DNA of 64,000 nucleotides from Reticulascus tulasneorum (GCA_001557505.1 LSAX01000002.1:744001-808000), one strand, 5' to 3'. Shown: positions 23,317-34,990, counted from the stretch's first letter. Made by a program: numbers and translations. Notes: a model not told the origin generated them from the letters alone.

Positions 23317-25218
23317 ATGGAGACAACAACGACTGAGAAGGCCCATAAGTCCAAAGTGGCCTATTGGGCTGAGCGGCTCGCCGTCGAGGCAGAGCCTGGT
23401 CTCACCAGCGCCCAGCTTATGGTATGGGTGTCTCCTATCAGGACTAGATTCTTCACCATCTGACCACTTGAATGTAGCTCACCAACCACGATTTGAAACC
23501 TGTCGAGCCCGCAAGGCGACAATGGGGCCCATGGAACTTTGTCGGTTTTTGGGTAGCAGACTCGTTCAACATCAACACATGGATGATCTCGTCGTCCATG
23601 GTCGTTGCTGGCCTGTCATGGTGGCAATCATGGCTCTGCGTTTGGATCGGGTACGCCATCGCAGCCTGCTTCGTGGTGGCTACCGGTCGTATTGGCGCTA
23701 CGTACCACATTGGATTTCCAGTTGTGAACAGATCCTCCTTTGGGATCTGGGGTAGCTTATGGCCAGTATTCAACCGTGCCGCCATGGGTAAGTCTGCTTT
23801 CCCAAGCTTAAATGAGTGTTGCTGACACATCCTAGCCTGCGTTTGGTATGGTGTACAGGCATATATTGGAGGTCACTGCATCTACATCATGATTCGCGCG
23901 ATCTGGCTGAGCTGGGTAAGTGGCCCATTCCTCAAAGTACCTGGCTTGCGGCTCGTGACTGACAGTTCACTAAGGATCGCCTAAAAATCCCAAACACTTT
24001 CCCTGAAGATTCGGGCACTACGACAGCCGACTGGGTATCTTTCTTCCTCTTCTGGCTACTGTCTTTGCCTGCCATTTGGTTCCCAGTCCACAAAGTCCGA
24101 CATCTCTTCACGGTGAAAGCCTACTTCGTACCCGTTGCTGGCGTGGCGTTCCTTATCTGGGCGGTCGTCCGAGCTGGTGGTGTCGGTCCCATTGTCCGGC
24201 AACCTTCCAAGCTCGAGGGTAGTGAGCTCGCCTGGGAGTTCGTCAAGGGCGTCATGTCGTCCATCGCCAACTTTGCGACCCTGATCGTCAACGACCCGGG
24301 TACGTTCACACTGTCTGCGTTCTTACATTGGTCGCCCGCATACTAACAACTTCTTTAGATTTCACTCGGTTCGCCCCGAAGCCTAAGGATGCTTTATGGT
24401 CTCAGCTTTTCACCATCCCCATCGGATTCGCTGTTACCTCCTTCATTGGTATAATTGTGTCCTCATCGTCTGCTGTCATCTACGGTGGCGAGCCTATCTG
24501 GGATCCATTGACACTGCTGGAGCGATTCATTGAAGACGGCGGCTCCGCTCAGCGATTCGGTGTCTTTGTCATTGCGCTTGCTTTTGCTCTCGCCCAACTT
24601 GGAACCAACATTGCAGCCAACTCGGTATCTGCTGGTACGGACATGACGGCTCTGCTCCCACGATATTTGAACATCCGGCGCGGTGGTTACATTTGCGCTG
24701 CCATTGGTCTGGCTATGTGCCCGTACACATTGCTCACTTCTGCCAATCAGTTCACTCTGTATCTTTCATCATACAGCGTATTCCTCAGCTCGATCGCTGG
24801 TGTCATGTGTTCTGACTACTACGTCGTTCGCAAAGGGTACTTGGAGGTTAAGGAACTGTATGATGGGCGGAAGACGGGGCCATACTACTTCACCTACGGT
24901 GTTCACTGGCGCGCGTACGTCGCATACATTGCTGGCATCCTGATCAATGTCGTCGGGTTTGCTGGTGCCATTGGTCGCGATGTTCCCGCCGGTGCCATGT
25001 ACATCTACAACCTCAACTTCTTCTGCGGATTCATTGTCGCCGGCGGCGTTTATTGGGGTCTGTGCAAGCTGTCACCCGTTCCTGCATGTAGCGACAAATG
25101 GATGGAGGTCGGCGACGAGATTGAAGATCTTCGAGTGGCGTATGAGTCCGGCAGCCAGACTTATGACGAAGAGCGTGTTCTGTCCGGGAAGTCTGATGAG
25201 GACCGAAAGCACATATGA
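23317..25218 (+). CDS. NCS1-family permease, Fur type (uracil/allantoin/uric acid-like)
   Basis: Five exons (23317-23421, 23478-23787, 23836-23915, 23966-24299, 24359-25218) give 562 aa. The chain has the NCS1 layout of about 12 membrane helices. Early signatures are [18 protein letters not shown] and [12 protein letters not shown] (helix 1), then [20 protein letters not shown]. Later come [55 protein letters not shown] and [11 protein letters not shown], all characteristic of the Fur subfamily rather than the Fcy subfamily. These proton symporters import uracil, allantoin, uric acid or related compounds across the plasma membrane. The exact substrate is not decidable by eye. All four introns are 48-59 bp with standard sites. 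Confidence 0.93.
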
Positions 25219-25666
25219 GATGCGAATGATGCGATGACAAGTAGGAGGATGATACCAATGGACACCGAATATGACTCTCGTTCGCTTGATCCTGAATAGA
25301 AAAATGAATGAAATGAGCGGAAGCTTGAACCACCTACCATGAGAGTTTGTGAATCTATGGTTCTATCGCTGCTAAGTGGTGCCCGAATAACCCTTGCTAA
25401 ATGATACTTCAGTGAGTGGGGTAATACAGTGTTATAAAAGTTCAACTTCGAACCGTATGACATGTCATTATTTAGTGGGGGCGGACAGTGCGTATCATTA
25501 TTTACCTTGTTCCAATTGCCCACAGAAGCCCGCCTGGATTTCGTCCGCTTTCACTCCCAATGACTCCAACCAGCTTGACAACATGCAACCCCTGAACTGG
25601 CCGTCATGGACATGATGGTAGATCGGGGTTACTTGAAAGTCTAGCGTCCCTCGCTTCTAGGTCGCC
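25219..25666. other. Intergenic between NCS1 permease and HET gene
   Basis: 448 bp holding the 3' end region of the permease gene and the promoter of the following HET gene. Nothing else seen. Confidence 0.4.
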
Positions 25667-27430
25667 ATGAGACTCATTAACACCGACACTCTTGCCATTG
25701 AACACTTCACTGGGGAGCAGGCGCCGCCGTATGCGATCCTATCCCATACATGGGGGGACCAAGAAGTGAGTCTGCAAGAGTGGCAGGGGGAGAGAACGCC
25801 CGAGATTCTTGAGAGGACAGGCTATACAAAAATCATCAAAGCGTGTTCAATTGCTCGCAATGATGGCCTGGACTACATATGGGTTGATACCAACTGTATC
25901 GACAAGACTAGTAGTGCGGAACTGTCGGAGGCAATCAATTCCATGTTCGCATGGTACGAGAATGCCGTCGTTTGCATCGCCTACCTGTCGGACGTTGCGC
26001 ATGAGCCAGATCTTGTTGAGAGAATTCACGGCTACGAGGACTCGCAGTTTCGTGCGAGCAGGTGGTTCACGCGCGGTTGGACGCTCCAGGAGTTGTTGGC
26101 ACCAAGGAAACTGTTCTTTTTCACCCAGGAATGGGAAACTATCGGCTCCAAGTTGGACTTGCGATTTCCCATTGCTAAGATGACCGCGATTGACGTGACC
26201 TTTCTGAGTGACCCTGGGAAAATCTGGTCCGCCAGCATCTCGGCACGCATGTCCTGGGTGTCCAAAAGAAAGACAACCCGGCTTGAGGACATGGCATACT
26301 GTATGATTGGTATCTTCGACATAAACATGCCTCTTATCTACGGTGAAGGACCCAAGGCGTTTCTAAGACTGCAAGAAGAGATTATCAAGGTTTCTGATGA
26401 CCAAACGCTGTTTTGTTGGGATTGGGCTCCCAGCCACATGCCCGATAATTGGCAAAGCATATTAGCGCCGTCACCAGCTGTTTTCTCCGAGGCCGCCGTC
26501 TTCGTTACGACGCGCAACAACTCGGAAACTACGTCTTATGAGATCACCAATGCCGGCTTGCGCATACGGCTTCCTGTGGTTATGGGCGTGAACTGCATCT
26601 GCGCCATGTTATCGGTGAAAAGCACGCAAGATACTGACCCTCAGCAGAGGCGGCAGATGTGTCTCCCTCTGATACAGGAGGACCAAATATATCGAAGATG
26701 CCCCTTTCCCGGCCAGCCATTTTCAATTCACAAGATCATGGTTCAGGAGACCAGGGATTTGTATATTCTTTGCAAACTAACCAGAGACTCATCCGGCCTA
26801 AGCCCGCTTCCCTATCGACACCGATTTGAAGTCGGATTCTACATAACTGTCCTCGATATGCCGTCATTTTCGAGCCCACAGACCGGTCTCCCAATATCGA
26901 TCGATTGTCTGGTGCCGCAATATATGCAGACGCCGTTTTCACATGTATCGACACCCGTGTACAGCGCCGTTGGTTTCCGCTCGGCCTTGACATCAAGCTT
27001 TGCTGGCTTGATCTTGCGAATCAAGCGTGGTGACAGAGACCAGACTGGCGCTGATCGCTGGGATGTTTTGCTATCTGTTAGCAAGAGATCTGGCCAACTG
27101 GTATGGAATTGTGAGATATTGAGTCCTAGATATCAAGATTACGATGTCAAGGATTGGCTGCGCGAGTTTAAGGAGGCTATGGACGATGATGAATTTGAGC
27201 CTAGCTGCACTTTTCAGTCCAACCCTAGCATTAGTGTGGCATTGGACCGCGAGTTCCATGACGCCTCTGGGCGGGTGCTAAGATCTGTCTACCTTCTCTT
27301 GTCAAGCCGGTCTGACGCGACCATCCTGCGTCATCATCCCCGGCGGACTTTTCACGAAGAGTTCGAGATGGGATTTAGCCCTGGCCTGTTGTCTCATAAG
27401 CACAGTCGCAGCCGAAAATTTGATGTATGA
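25667..27430 (+). CDS. HET-domain protein, HET-E N-terminal type
   Basis: Single exon, 587 aa. The HET domain is at the very N-terminus, which begins MRLINTDTLAIEHF and continues YAILSHTWGDQEVSLQEW, YIWVDTNCIDKTSSAELSEA, SRWFTRGWTLQELLAP, then MSWVSKRKTTRLEDMAYCMI and GIFDINMPLIYGEG. This is the form fused to NACHT/WD40 in Podospora HET-E, HET-D and HET-R and in many fungal NLR-like proteins, but here the chain continues for about 330 residues without P-loop or repeats. Stand-alone versions are common. The C-terminal half is unassigned. It may act in incompatibility or as a death effector for an unlinked sensor; that is inference. Confidence 0.93.
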   Translation: MRLINTDTLAIEHFTGEQAPPYAILSHTWGDQEVSLQEWQGERTPEILERTGYTKIIKACSIARNDGLDYIWVDTNCIDKTSSAELSEAINSMFAWYENAVVCIAYLSDVAHEPDLVERIHGYEDSQFRASRWFTRGWTLQELLAPRKLFFFTQEWETIGSKLDLRFPIAKMTAIDVTFLSDPGKIWSASISARMSWVSKRKTTRLEDMAYCMIGIFDINMPLIYGEGPKAFLRLQEEIIKVSDDQTLFCWDWAPSHMPDNWQSILAPSPAVFSEAAVFVTTRNNSETTSYEITNAGLRIRLPVVMGVNCICAMLSVKSTQDTDPQQRRQMCLPLIQEDQIYRRCPFPGQPFSIHKIMVQETRDLYILCKLTRDSSGLSPLPYRHRFEVGFYITVLDMPSFSSPQTGLPISIDCLVPQYMQTPFSHVSTPVYSAVGFRSALTSSFAGLILRIKRGDRDQTGADRWDVLLSVSKRSGQLVWNCEILSPRYQDYDVKDWLREFKEAMDDDEFEPSCTFQSNPSISVALDREFHDASGRVLRSVYLLLSSRSDATILRHHPRRTFHEEFEMGFSPGLLSHKHSRSRKFDV

Positions 27431-27626
27431 TTGAGATGCGGTTGCATCGTGCTAGAAATTGGTCGAATCTCATAGCAGCTAGAGTTTATTGAATCCTAAT
27501 TCTGCCCAAGCTGAAAAGGACCAGCTTAGAGCTCTTTCCTCAAATTGGACTTTGATACTCCCGAACAATTACCAAAGCCTTCAAGCCATTGATGCACAGG
27601 ACACGTGCTTGCATATGCCGGCGACA

Positions 27627-29330
27627 TTAGAAGCTCTGGCCAACATCATGCCTGCCGTCATTACCATTCAGTCCAAGCCCATTCCGCACATGACTCTCAG
27701 CTTCGACGACCCTCTTAGGTAGCATGAAGCCCAGGCCAAAGAAGACGAAAAACGCCCACTTCCAACGGAATGGGTTGATGGCGACGCAGAAGACGAACCA
27801 CCACACCAGCTCCAAGTAGGTGAAGAAATCGAATGCCCCAATAGGAGATGCCACCTTTAATAACTTGGTAAATTCGATCCATTTCCGCATCCAGAAAGGA
27901 TTCGGCCGCGTCAGAGGATCGACCAGGAACATCAATAGGATACGAGTGTAGATGCCGATGTGCCAGTTTCCGACCGTGCCAATGGCTGAGATGTAGGTGC
28001 TTGAATAGTGTTAGTGAAAATGACCGACAATTTGATCTGATCAGAACTCACCAGTTGATTGCAGATACGGAAGGGTGGTCAGGAGGGAAAGTCTGTAAAT
28101 ACCAGTTTGGAGGACCGTAAGGCTCATCGAAGCTGTCTTCTGGCAAGAAAGATAGCGACGGACGACCGTAGCCGGTAGCCATGACAATCAAGTCAGCGGG
28201 AATGACCTCCCGCCGACCCGGCCCACCTTCTGGCACTCCTTTCGCTCGTCGATTGACAATCACGCCATCAGCAGTAAAGCCTTCGATATCGCAGCGGACC
28301 CACTCCACCTTTCCGGACCGCAGTTTGCCCATCACATCGCTGTTGACCATCGGCGTGTCGGTGAAGATGCCTTTGTCGCTAGGAGATATGTCTGCGAGGT
28401 CGCGGTAGAAGAATTTGCGAAGCAGCATCTCTGGTATCCATGACAAGAAGGTTTCCTGGCCCCATATATTGAACGACAGGAGGATGTCGATCAGCGGATT
28501 GCGCGGGATGATCCATTTATCACTTCGGGCGAGGATAAAAGTCTTCTCGGTGCCTTCGTCTGCTGCGAACTCGAGAGCCTCGACCGCGCTGGCGCCTCCG
28601 CCAATGACTACCATCTTTTTGCCTTTGACGTTCTTTCTGCAGAGAAGGTCAGCAATGGCAATCGAGTGAATCAGCTTATCTTACCCTGTGAGTTTGCTTG
28701 AATGGTACACCTGTCCCTTGAAGTCCTGCATTCCTGGGATATGCGGCATCTTTGGCTCCCCACAGGTTCCAACTGCAGCAATGATGCCCTCGAAGCGGCC
28801 ATTGGCGGTGTTGTTCATCACCCAGCGGCCCTGTTCGTCCTGGTAGACCTTATCGACAGGTGTATTGAACTTGGTCCTGGTATCCAGTCCATACTTCTCC
28901 CACAATTGCGTCACTTGGCTGACAATCTGCTGACGGTTTGGGTATCCTCTGTCCCATTTGACGGAGGGATGGAATCGATACATCAGGGAGTGTATCTGCA
29001 GACTCGACAAGTTGTTGACTTTCTATATGAAAAGAGTCAGACGGCTATGTACGTTCAGCAGCCGAGAGCACCTACACTCCATATTCCGCCCAAATCCTCC
29101 CGCGGACCAGCCTCAAAGATCACAACGTCAAAGCCATGACCAATGCAATGAGCTGCTGACGACACGCCTGTTATTCCTGCTCCAATAACCGCAATCTTGG
29201 GCCGGCCCAGCCGGGTGCTTGGATCCGGTGGGTTTGGGGAGAACACCTTGTCTGCAAGCCACTGGAATACTTGTAAGATGAATAGTACAGGGTGAAAGAT
29301 TGCGTTCACGAGCTGAGACCTGGACCCCAT
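27627..29330 (-). CDS. Flavin-containing monooxygenase-like protein with membrane anchors
   Basis: Four exons (29330-29076, 29022-28685, 28636-28052, 27999-27627) give 516 aa. The FAD Rossmann motif GAGITG is at residues 50-55, with GGIWSKVNNLSSLQIHS behind it. The NADPH Rossmann motif VVIGGGASAVEAL begins near residue 208, and the late ATGYG motif is present. The FMO fingerprint FxGxxxHxxx(Y/F) appears as FKGQVYHSSKL, with Leu in place of the aromatic residue. An N-terminal hydrophobic stretch and C-terminal segments (YLELVWWFVFCVAI, WAFFVFFGLGFML) suggest ER membrane attachment. It should oxygenate a nucleophilic N, S or carbonyl compound. The frame stays open upstream to 29561, so a longer N-terminus is possible but looks unlike the family. 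Confidence 0.92.
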
Positions 29331-29884
29331 TCTGACTGTCTTTAACAAGAGCCAATTGAGAGTAAAAATGTTGAAAGTCAATCCGAAACAATGAAACGGA
29401 ATCTCTGAATGAGAATTAGAAGAAAGGGAAGCAGAGCACAAATATATAAGCCAGTGAGAGAAGCTCACCGGAGTAAAAGCGCCTGTCTGGAAACGCATGT
29501 GAGCTTCGGCAGACATTGAATTGGCCCACTTATTGACGTCACCTAACTGCTTCGTATGCATCGTCTCGCATGTGAAGATGGGTCAGCTTTCGACTCCCCT
29601 GCACGGTTACCCGGCACATGACTTTTAGAAATTAGAACCAGACGTATTTTTGTTGCATTTATTCTCTCCAGGACGGGTAGGCGACGATTGCTTTTCTACT
29701 ATTCGACATAGCTGTCTTCATCCTTTCCGGAATACGGAGTCTTGAAGAGGTACGGGGGATGGCATAAAAGATGGAACTTGGAGATATCTAGGACAACGAT
29801 GGCGCTTAATGGAAACTCGAGCTGACGCGCAAGACGAGGGACTCTGGGTCTGGAACCCGGACCTTGGTAGGTAGCTGATTTGGT
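29331..29884. other. Intergenic between FMO and LCP5 genes
   Basis: 554 bp separating two minus-strand genes. It contains the FMO promoter and the LCP5 3' region. The first 230 bp are open in the FMO frame but are not protein-like. Confidence 0.4.
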
Positions 29885-31021
29885 CTATCTGCCTTTGCCT
29901 CTATCCCTCCTGCCACCTTCCATAACCTTGAGCTTCTTCTGGAATCTTTCACCTATTTGTGCACCGTTATTGCCATCTCCTCGCGGCCCATCAGTAGTCT
30001 CACGGCCTCGTTTGCGGCTCTTCTCCAACAACGCTCGCGCACCACCACCGGATTCTTTCCGTGTCGTCAATCTATTGATCCTGTCCACACCCTCGCCCAA
30101 TTCCCTCCATTCTTCACCACCAAACTGCATCCGCTTGTTCCGCCCAGCTTGTTTTGCCTTTTCCTTTTTGCTCTGTGATGGTAGACGAATAAAGTTCGTT
30201 TCCTCGTATGCCGTTCGTTCGGCTTCCTCCTTCCGCTCAGATGCGCTCTTGGTCCTCCTGCCGCCAGCGAGGATGGTGGTGCCGATGCTGGGCTCCGCCA
30301 TTGGGGCCGTGGAAAGCTCGGATTCTATAAACTCGTCCATGGTTGCAGACTTTAGCGGCCTGCGGTCCACCTTTTCCTTTCTTTCGGTGCGCATTGTTGT
30401 CGGTGCTATCCGTGGCGGACGATACACTCCATTTTTGTCTGCAGCTTTTGTTGCAGTAGTTGCCGCTGCTGGACGAACGAAAGCGTCGGGTCTGGCTTGG
30501 AAATTGGATATCCGTAGAGCCTCTTCATCCTCTGAACCGCTTTCGTCCTCCTCCTCCTCGTCGTTCGATCCTGAACCAGAGCCCGAGTCGTCCAGGTTCC
30601 GTGCCTTTCGTGTCCCCTTCAGCTTTCGAGAGCTTTCCTTAATTTGAGTGCCTCGGTCCGCATCGTCAGCCGCTCGTAAAGCCTTATCGATCTGGTATTG
30701 CAGCTTGTCTTCCAGTGGTCGAACACCCTTTTCCAAGTATAACCTCAACTCCACCAACTTCTTCACCACAAGGTCTGTGGTGCCGGTAGTGTCTTCTTCG
30801 TCATCTTCGGCTACCGAAGACTTTGCGTTTCGTATTTTCAACAGGATCAGAAAGACCAAGTTCTGGAGGTACGACAGAAGGAGTTCGTTCTTTACATCGA
30901 GCAGAGAAATGCCGTTCTGCGGGGGCTCTATGGGCGCAACCTTGGGAGCAGTCTCCAGGCCAGATGAGAGTGATTGTGTGAGAGATTCTAAGAGAGCCGG
31001 TAAAGAACTGGGAGCCGCCAT
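29885..31021 (-). CDS. lcp5: U3 snoRNP-associated protein Lcp5 / neuroguidin
   Basis: Single exon, 378 aa. The N-terminal 110 residues form the Sas10/Utp3/C1D helical domain (LLDVKNELLLSYLQNLVFLI, LVVKKLVELRLYLEKG, VRPLEDKLQYQIDKALRAA). A Ser/Asp/Glu-rich acidic segment (GSGSGSNDEEEEDESGSEDE) follows, then RPDAFVRP and YRPPRIAPTTM, motifs that mark Lcp5/neuroguidin within the family. The end is Lys/Arg/Gly-rich with nuclear localisation character (KKLKVMEGGRRDRGKGR). In yeast Lcp5 works in the nucleolus with U3 snoRNA in early 18S rRNA processing and is essential. It is divergent from the TM9 gene, with 598 bp between start codons. Confidence 0.92.
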   Translation of the reverse strand: MAAPSSLPALLESLTQSLSSGLETAPKVAPIEPPQNGISLLDVKNELLLSYLQNLVFLILLKIRNAKSSVAEDDEEDTTGTTDLVVKKLVELRLYLEKGVRPLEDKLQYQIDKALRAADDADRGTQIKESSRKLKGTRKARNLDDSGSGSGSNDEEEEDESGSEDEEALRISNFQARPDAFVRPAAATTATKAADKNGVYRPPRIAPTTMRTERKEKVDRRPLKSATMDEFIESELSTAPMAEPSIGTTILAGGRRTKSASERKEEAERTAYEETNFIRLPSQSKKEKAKQAGRNKRMQFGGEEWRELGEGVDRINRLTTRKESGGGARALLEKSRKRGRETTDGPRGDGNNGAQIGERFQKKLKVMEGGRRDRGKGR

Positions 31022-31619
31022 TGTGTCGAACTTGCTCCTTATGTACGAAGAAGATTCAACACCGAGACTGGGGATGCTTCGAAATTTTTATTTTTTTTGC
31101 CGGCTGAAGATCTGCAGGATGCAATGCGGGACAAGGTGGGGGCAAAAGCCGCTAAAACATTTGTGGCAATCGCTGGTTGATGAGAACTGGCACCCGCCCG
31201 CATGGGGAGGAGCTAAGATGTTCCGACACCTGGCTGAGACAGATGACTAAGCCAAATAAATTCCTGGGACTTTTGGACAGCTGTTCCAGGCAGCGCAACA
31301 ATAAGCTCCTGAACTCAAGAACCCGAAGCTTCCACGAAGCACATCTCATCAACGACTTCTCTTGCGTCAAGCCTGCGCGAGGTCTTGCGCACTTTGCATT
31401 GAATTTCTGGAAATTCTGGAGCTTTAGTCGTCGAATTCCGCTCGGCTTAATAGATCCCGGATGAAATAGCGGCTCTTACTTCTACAGGAGCTGCCGCAGA
31501 GACAGGTAACTATTCGCATTGGTTTCATGTTTCGACGTGTCCGGCTGCTTTCAATCGCACCATGAGGTATCTCCAACAGGCGGCTGACCAGGGTTTGAAT
31601 TAGATTTAATTGTTAAACC
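31022..31619. other. Divergent promoter region between LCP5 and TM9 genes
   Basis: 598 bp serving both directions. No gene and no repeat recognised. Confidence 0.4.
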
Positions 31620-33610
31620 ATGCAAATACGAGACATGCCGCCATCATCAGCGATCCTAGCCGGTCTGCTCGCCCTCCCGCAGTTGACGGCCGCATTCTAC
31701 CTCCCCGGCGTCGCGCCGACATCCTACAAGAGAGCCGAAGTTGTTCCTCTGTACGTCAACAGCATCAAGCCGGTTGCAGCGCCTCAAGATGCCCAATTGC
31801 ACTCCGTCATATCTTACGACTATTACCATCCAGCCTTCAAGTTTTGTCAGCCGGAGGAGGGTCCGAAATATGTGTCGGAGAGCTTGGGTAGCATTTTGTT
31901 CGGCGACCGAATAATGACCTCCCCATTCGAGCTTCGAATGGGTTGGAACGAGACGTGCAAACCGCTATGCATCCAGAAATACCCATCCGCTGCGGTATCA
32001 TTCGTGAGACGCCGCATCGAGCAGGGTTACAGCTTGAACTGGCTCGTCGACGGACTACCCGCCGGGCAGGAGATCATGGACGACTATACCAACACCATTT
32101 TCTACAGCCCAGGTTTCTTGATGGGAGGGGCTGACGAAGATGGTAACATCATCTTCAATAACCATTATGATATCCGAGTCGAATACCATGCTGTCAGCGG
32201 AAACGAGGATCAGCTGAGAGTTGTTGGTGTTACAGTTGAGCCCAGCTCAAGGAAGTATCCTGGTCTTGCAGACTGCGACCCGAACGCTGAACCCATTATT
32301 TTCGACGAGGGGGGGCCGGCGGCAGAGCTGAAAGAGGTCAAATTCACATACTCTGTTTCATGGGTCGAGTCGCCAACTGCTTGGGCGACGAGGTGGGACA
32401 AGTACCTGCACGTTTTCGATCCCAAGATCCACTGGTTCTGGCTCATTGACACTGCCATCATTGTCGTGATCCTCGTCCTGACCGTTATGTCCATCCTTGT
32501 TAGGACTTTGCGGAAGGATATTGCGCGATACAATCGCCTCGACCAGATCAACCTCGACGATCTGTCTGGCACCTCTGCGCTGGAAGATGGCGTTCAGGAA
32601 GATTCTGGATGGAAACTAGTACACGGCGATGTCTTCCGAAATCCATCTCACCCACTGCTGCTATCAGTCCTTCTCGGAAACGGTGCCCAGCTCTTCGTCA
32701 TGACAGGTTTCACCATCATGTTCGCTCTCCTCGGATTCTTGTCACCATCTAATCGGGGATCCTTGGGTACTATCATTCTCCTTCTTTCCACCGTCCTTGG
32801 CTTCGTCGGGGGCTACGCCTCTGCAAGGGTATACAAGGCGATGTCAGGGGAGAAGTGGAAGCTCAATATTGCACTGACACCGCTTCTCGTCCCTGGCATC
32901 GTTTTTGGAACATTCTTTCTTCTTGATCTGTTCTTGTGGGCGAAGGAATCCTCTGGAGCCGTGCCGTTCACGACCATGTTGGTGATCATCGCCATTTGGT
33001 TTGTCATCTCTATCCCCTTGTCTTTTGCCGGCTCGTGGGTTGGATTCCGCGCCTCCGCCATCGAGGCACCCGTCCGAACCAACCAGATTCCTCGACAAAT
33101 ACCCCCAGTGACGACTTACCTGAAGCGCATTCCCAGCATGCTGATCGTCGGACTCCTGCCGTTTGGAGCCATCTTCGTTGAGCTGTACTTCATCATGAGC
33201 TCCATCTGGTTCAGCCGAATATACTATATGTTTGGCTTCCTCTTCCTCTGCTACGGTCTCATGATCATTACCTGCGCCGCAGTCACCATTCTAATGGTCT
33301 ATTTCTTGTTATGCGCTGAGAACTACAACTGGCAGTGGCGGGCATTCCTGGCAGCAGGTATGAGTGGTGGTTATATATTCGCCTACTGCCTGTTGTACTT
33401 CGTCACCAGGCTCCAACTAGGTGGGCTAGCAGGAGCAGTACTGTATATCGGTTACAGCGCCCTAATATCGTTCCTCTTCTTTATCCTCTCAGGCAAGTCT
33501 TTCCACACGGAGTTCCCGAAACCAGTTCTAATTTTCATCTAGGTTCAATTGGCTATTTTGCCAGCTGGTGGTTCGTACGAAAGATCTATGCCTCTATCAA
33601 GATCGACTAG
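31620..33610 (+). CDS. Transmembrane 9 superfamily protein (Emp70/TMN type)
   Basis: Two exons, 31620-33492 and 33543-33610, give 646 aa. A signal peptide (PSSAILAGLLALPQLTAA) precedes FYLPGVAP, the usual mature N-terminus. A lumenal domain with paired Cys follows (FKFCQPEEGPKYVSESLG, WNETCKPLC), then nine membrane segments from about residue 275. The 50-bp intron starts with GC (TCAG, then GCAAGT) and ends CTAG. Reading through it gives a stop at once and loses the conserved tail. Splicing gives GSIGYFASWWFVRKIYASIK and then ID, ending in the KxD/E Golgi-retention motif found at the C-terminus of TM9 proteins. These proteins reside in endosomes and Golgi and affect membrane protein sorting, adhesion and metal homeostasis. 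An alternative start is Met6. Confidence 0.95.
33493..33542 (+). other. GC-AG intron of the TM9 gene
   Basis: The 50-bp intron has donor GCAAGT, exactly the strong form of the minor GC donor class, and acceptor TAG. No GT donor nearby gives the family-conserved end, so the GC donor is well supported. Confidence 0.85.
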
Positions 33611-33969
33611 ATTGGGGCGGCGTTCTAGATATGTGACGGTAAAAAGGCGCATGGCAGCTGGACCTTGCGTTTGTATGATACCTTCTGTACCACCAAAGTT
33701 ATTCGTATTTCATCTGCCCGAGCCTCGGAAAACGCCTCAGCTTGATTTTGTTTGATTAGAGACATTCAGGCGTAAGGGTCTGGATTGGCTTCTATTGTAA
33801 GTGACCACAGGCCCTGCACTTAGATAGAAAGCGAGGAATAGAAAAATCAGGTTCTTGTACGGCGGCTTCACATCTCGACCTCTCACTATATTAGAGGCAT
33901 TGTGCTAGCATGGCTGTTTTATCTACGCTTTCCGCACTCCGGATATTTAGTGCCGTCGGGCTCTAAGAA
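33611..33969. other. Convergent intergenic region TM9/MED4
   Basis: 359 bp of 3' flanks of two convergent genes. Nothing further recognised. Confidence 0.4.
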
Positions 33970-34990
33970 TCAGTCTTCGTCGTCATCGTCCAAGTCATCC
34001 AGGCTAGTAAACATGAACTGCTTCTTGTTGGCAGGCTCTGGCGCACCTCCTCCGATAGCGACGCTGCCGCGGCGAAGAGCCTCCTGCGCCTCTTCCCTTC
34101 CTCGTCTCATCTTCTCGTCCCAGTCCCTTTGTTGTGCTTCGAGCTTCAACCTCTGCCTCTCCTTCTCCTTCTCCTCCTGCTCACGACGCTCCTCCTCGGC
34201 CTTCCGCTTCTGCTCGGCCAGAATCACGGGATCGTATCCCTTCGGATCAATACCCTTCTCCAGAAGATCCTGAAATACCGCCATGGCGCCGCTGCGTATC
34301 TGGAACTCGTTTGGCCAGGGGATGAAGCTCGTGCCGTAATGGGGATCCATCGCATTGCGCAGTCCATCAGGGATGCTAGTGCTTGTGCTTGCCATTGTGT
34401 TCTGCGTGGGCAGCTCACTGGGTAGCTGGGAGCCGTTGGTCGCGTCGGGAGTTTGAGTCTGGCTGGGGGTTTGCGCGGTGCTACCCGGTTGCGTCTGTGT
34501 GCCGTTCATGCTGGCGTTCAGATCAGGTGCTTCGCCATTTATTAAGATACCATTCGTGACCCCGGCTGGGGGTAGAGTCGTTTTGCTTATGCGCCGTGCG
34601 TAGTTTAGGAGCTCGTCGTACTTGATGGGATAATTGGGCCCATCTTGAAAGATGGTTATTTGGGTTGTCACGACATCTTTCCGGGTCGTTGCAAGACTCG
34701 AAAGGGTCTCTCGAACTTGGGTATCGAGAGATGCGGTAGCTGCTCGTAATTGCTGCAGCCGCAGGTGGTTGTTCTGGTGTATTTGAACTAGAATCATTTA
34801 TTAGGGACCCTCTTTCTCTTAGCATGCAAGACTCGTCCTCACCTTCCTCCAGCCCTTTCCCGAGCTCTTTGTCTGCAGCTTGCAGGTCAACAGCTTGTGC
34901 AGCGTAAGGATGGTACTTCGAGACGGAGTCAATGAGGTTCGCAAGCGCTTTTTCAACGCGCTCAAAGCGGCTGTCAATAAATTTGTCCAT
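33970..34990 (-). CDS. med4: Mediator of RNA polymerase II transcription subunit 4
   Basis: Two exons (34990-34843 and 34787-33970) give 321 aa. The N-terminal helices (FERVEKALANLIDSVSKYHP, LEEVQIHQNNHLRLQQLRAA, LDTQVRETLSSLATTRKDVV) are the coiled Med4 core that contacts Med7 and Med9 in the mediator middle module. The family block YDELLNYARRISKTTLPPAG follows. A Gln/Thr/Ser-rich linker leads to FIPWPNEFQIRSGAMAVFQ, the second conserved Med4 block, then a long charged helix and an acidic tail with six Asp/Glu at the end. The tail is longer than in yeast but normal for filamentous fungi. It acts in the nucleus in transcription initiation. Divergent from the QCR10-like gene with 271 bp between starts. 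Confidence 0.92.

Noticed and set aside
29880..30647. 255-codon plus-strand open frame opposite LCP5
   Set aside because: It is the mirror of the Ser/Glu/Lys-rich LCP5 coding sequence and has no domain; antisense openness comes from codon composition.
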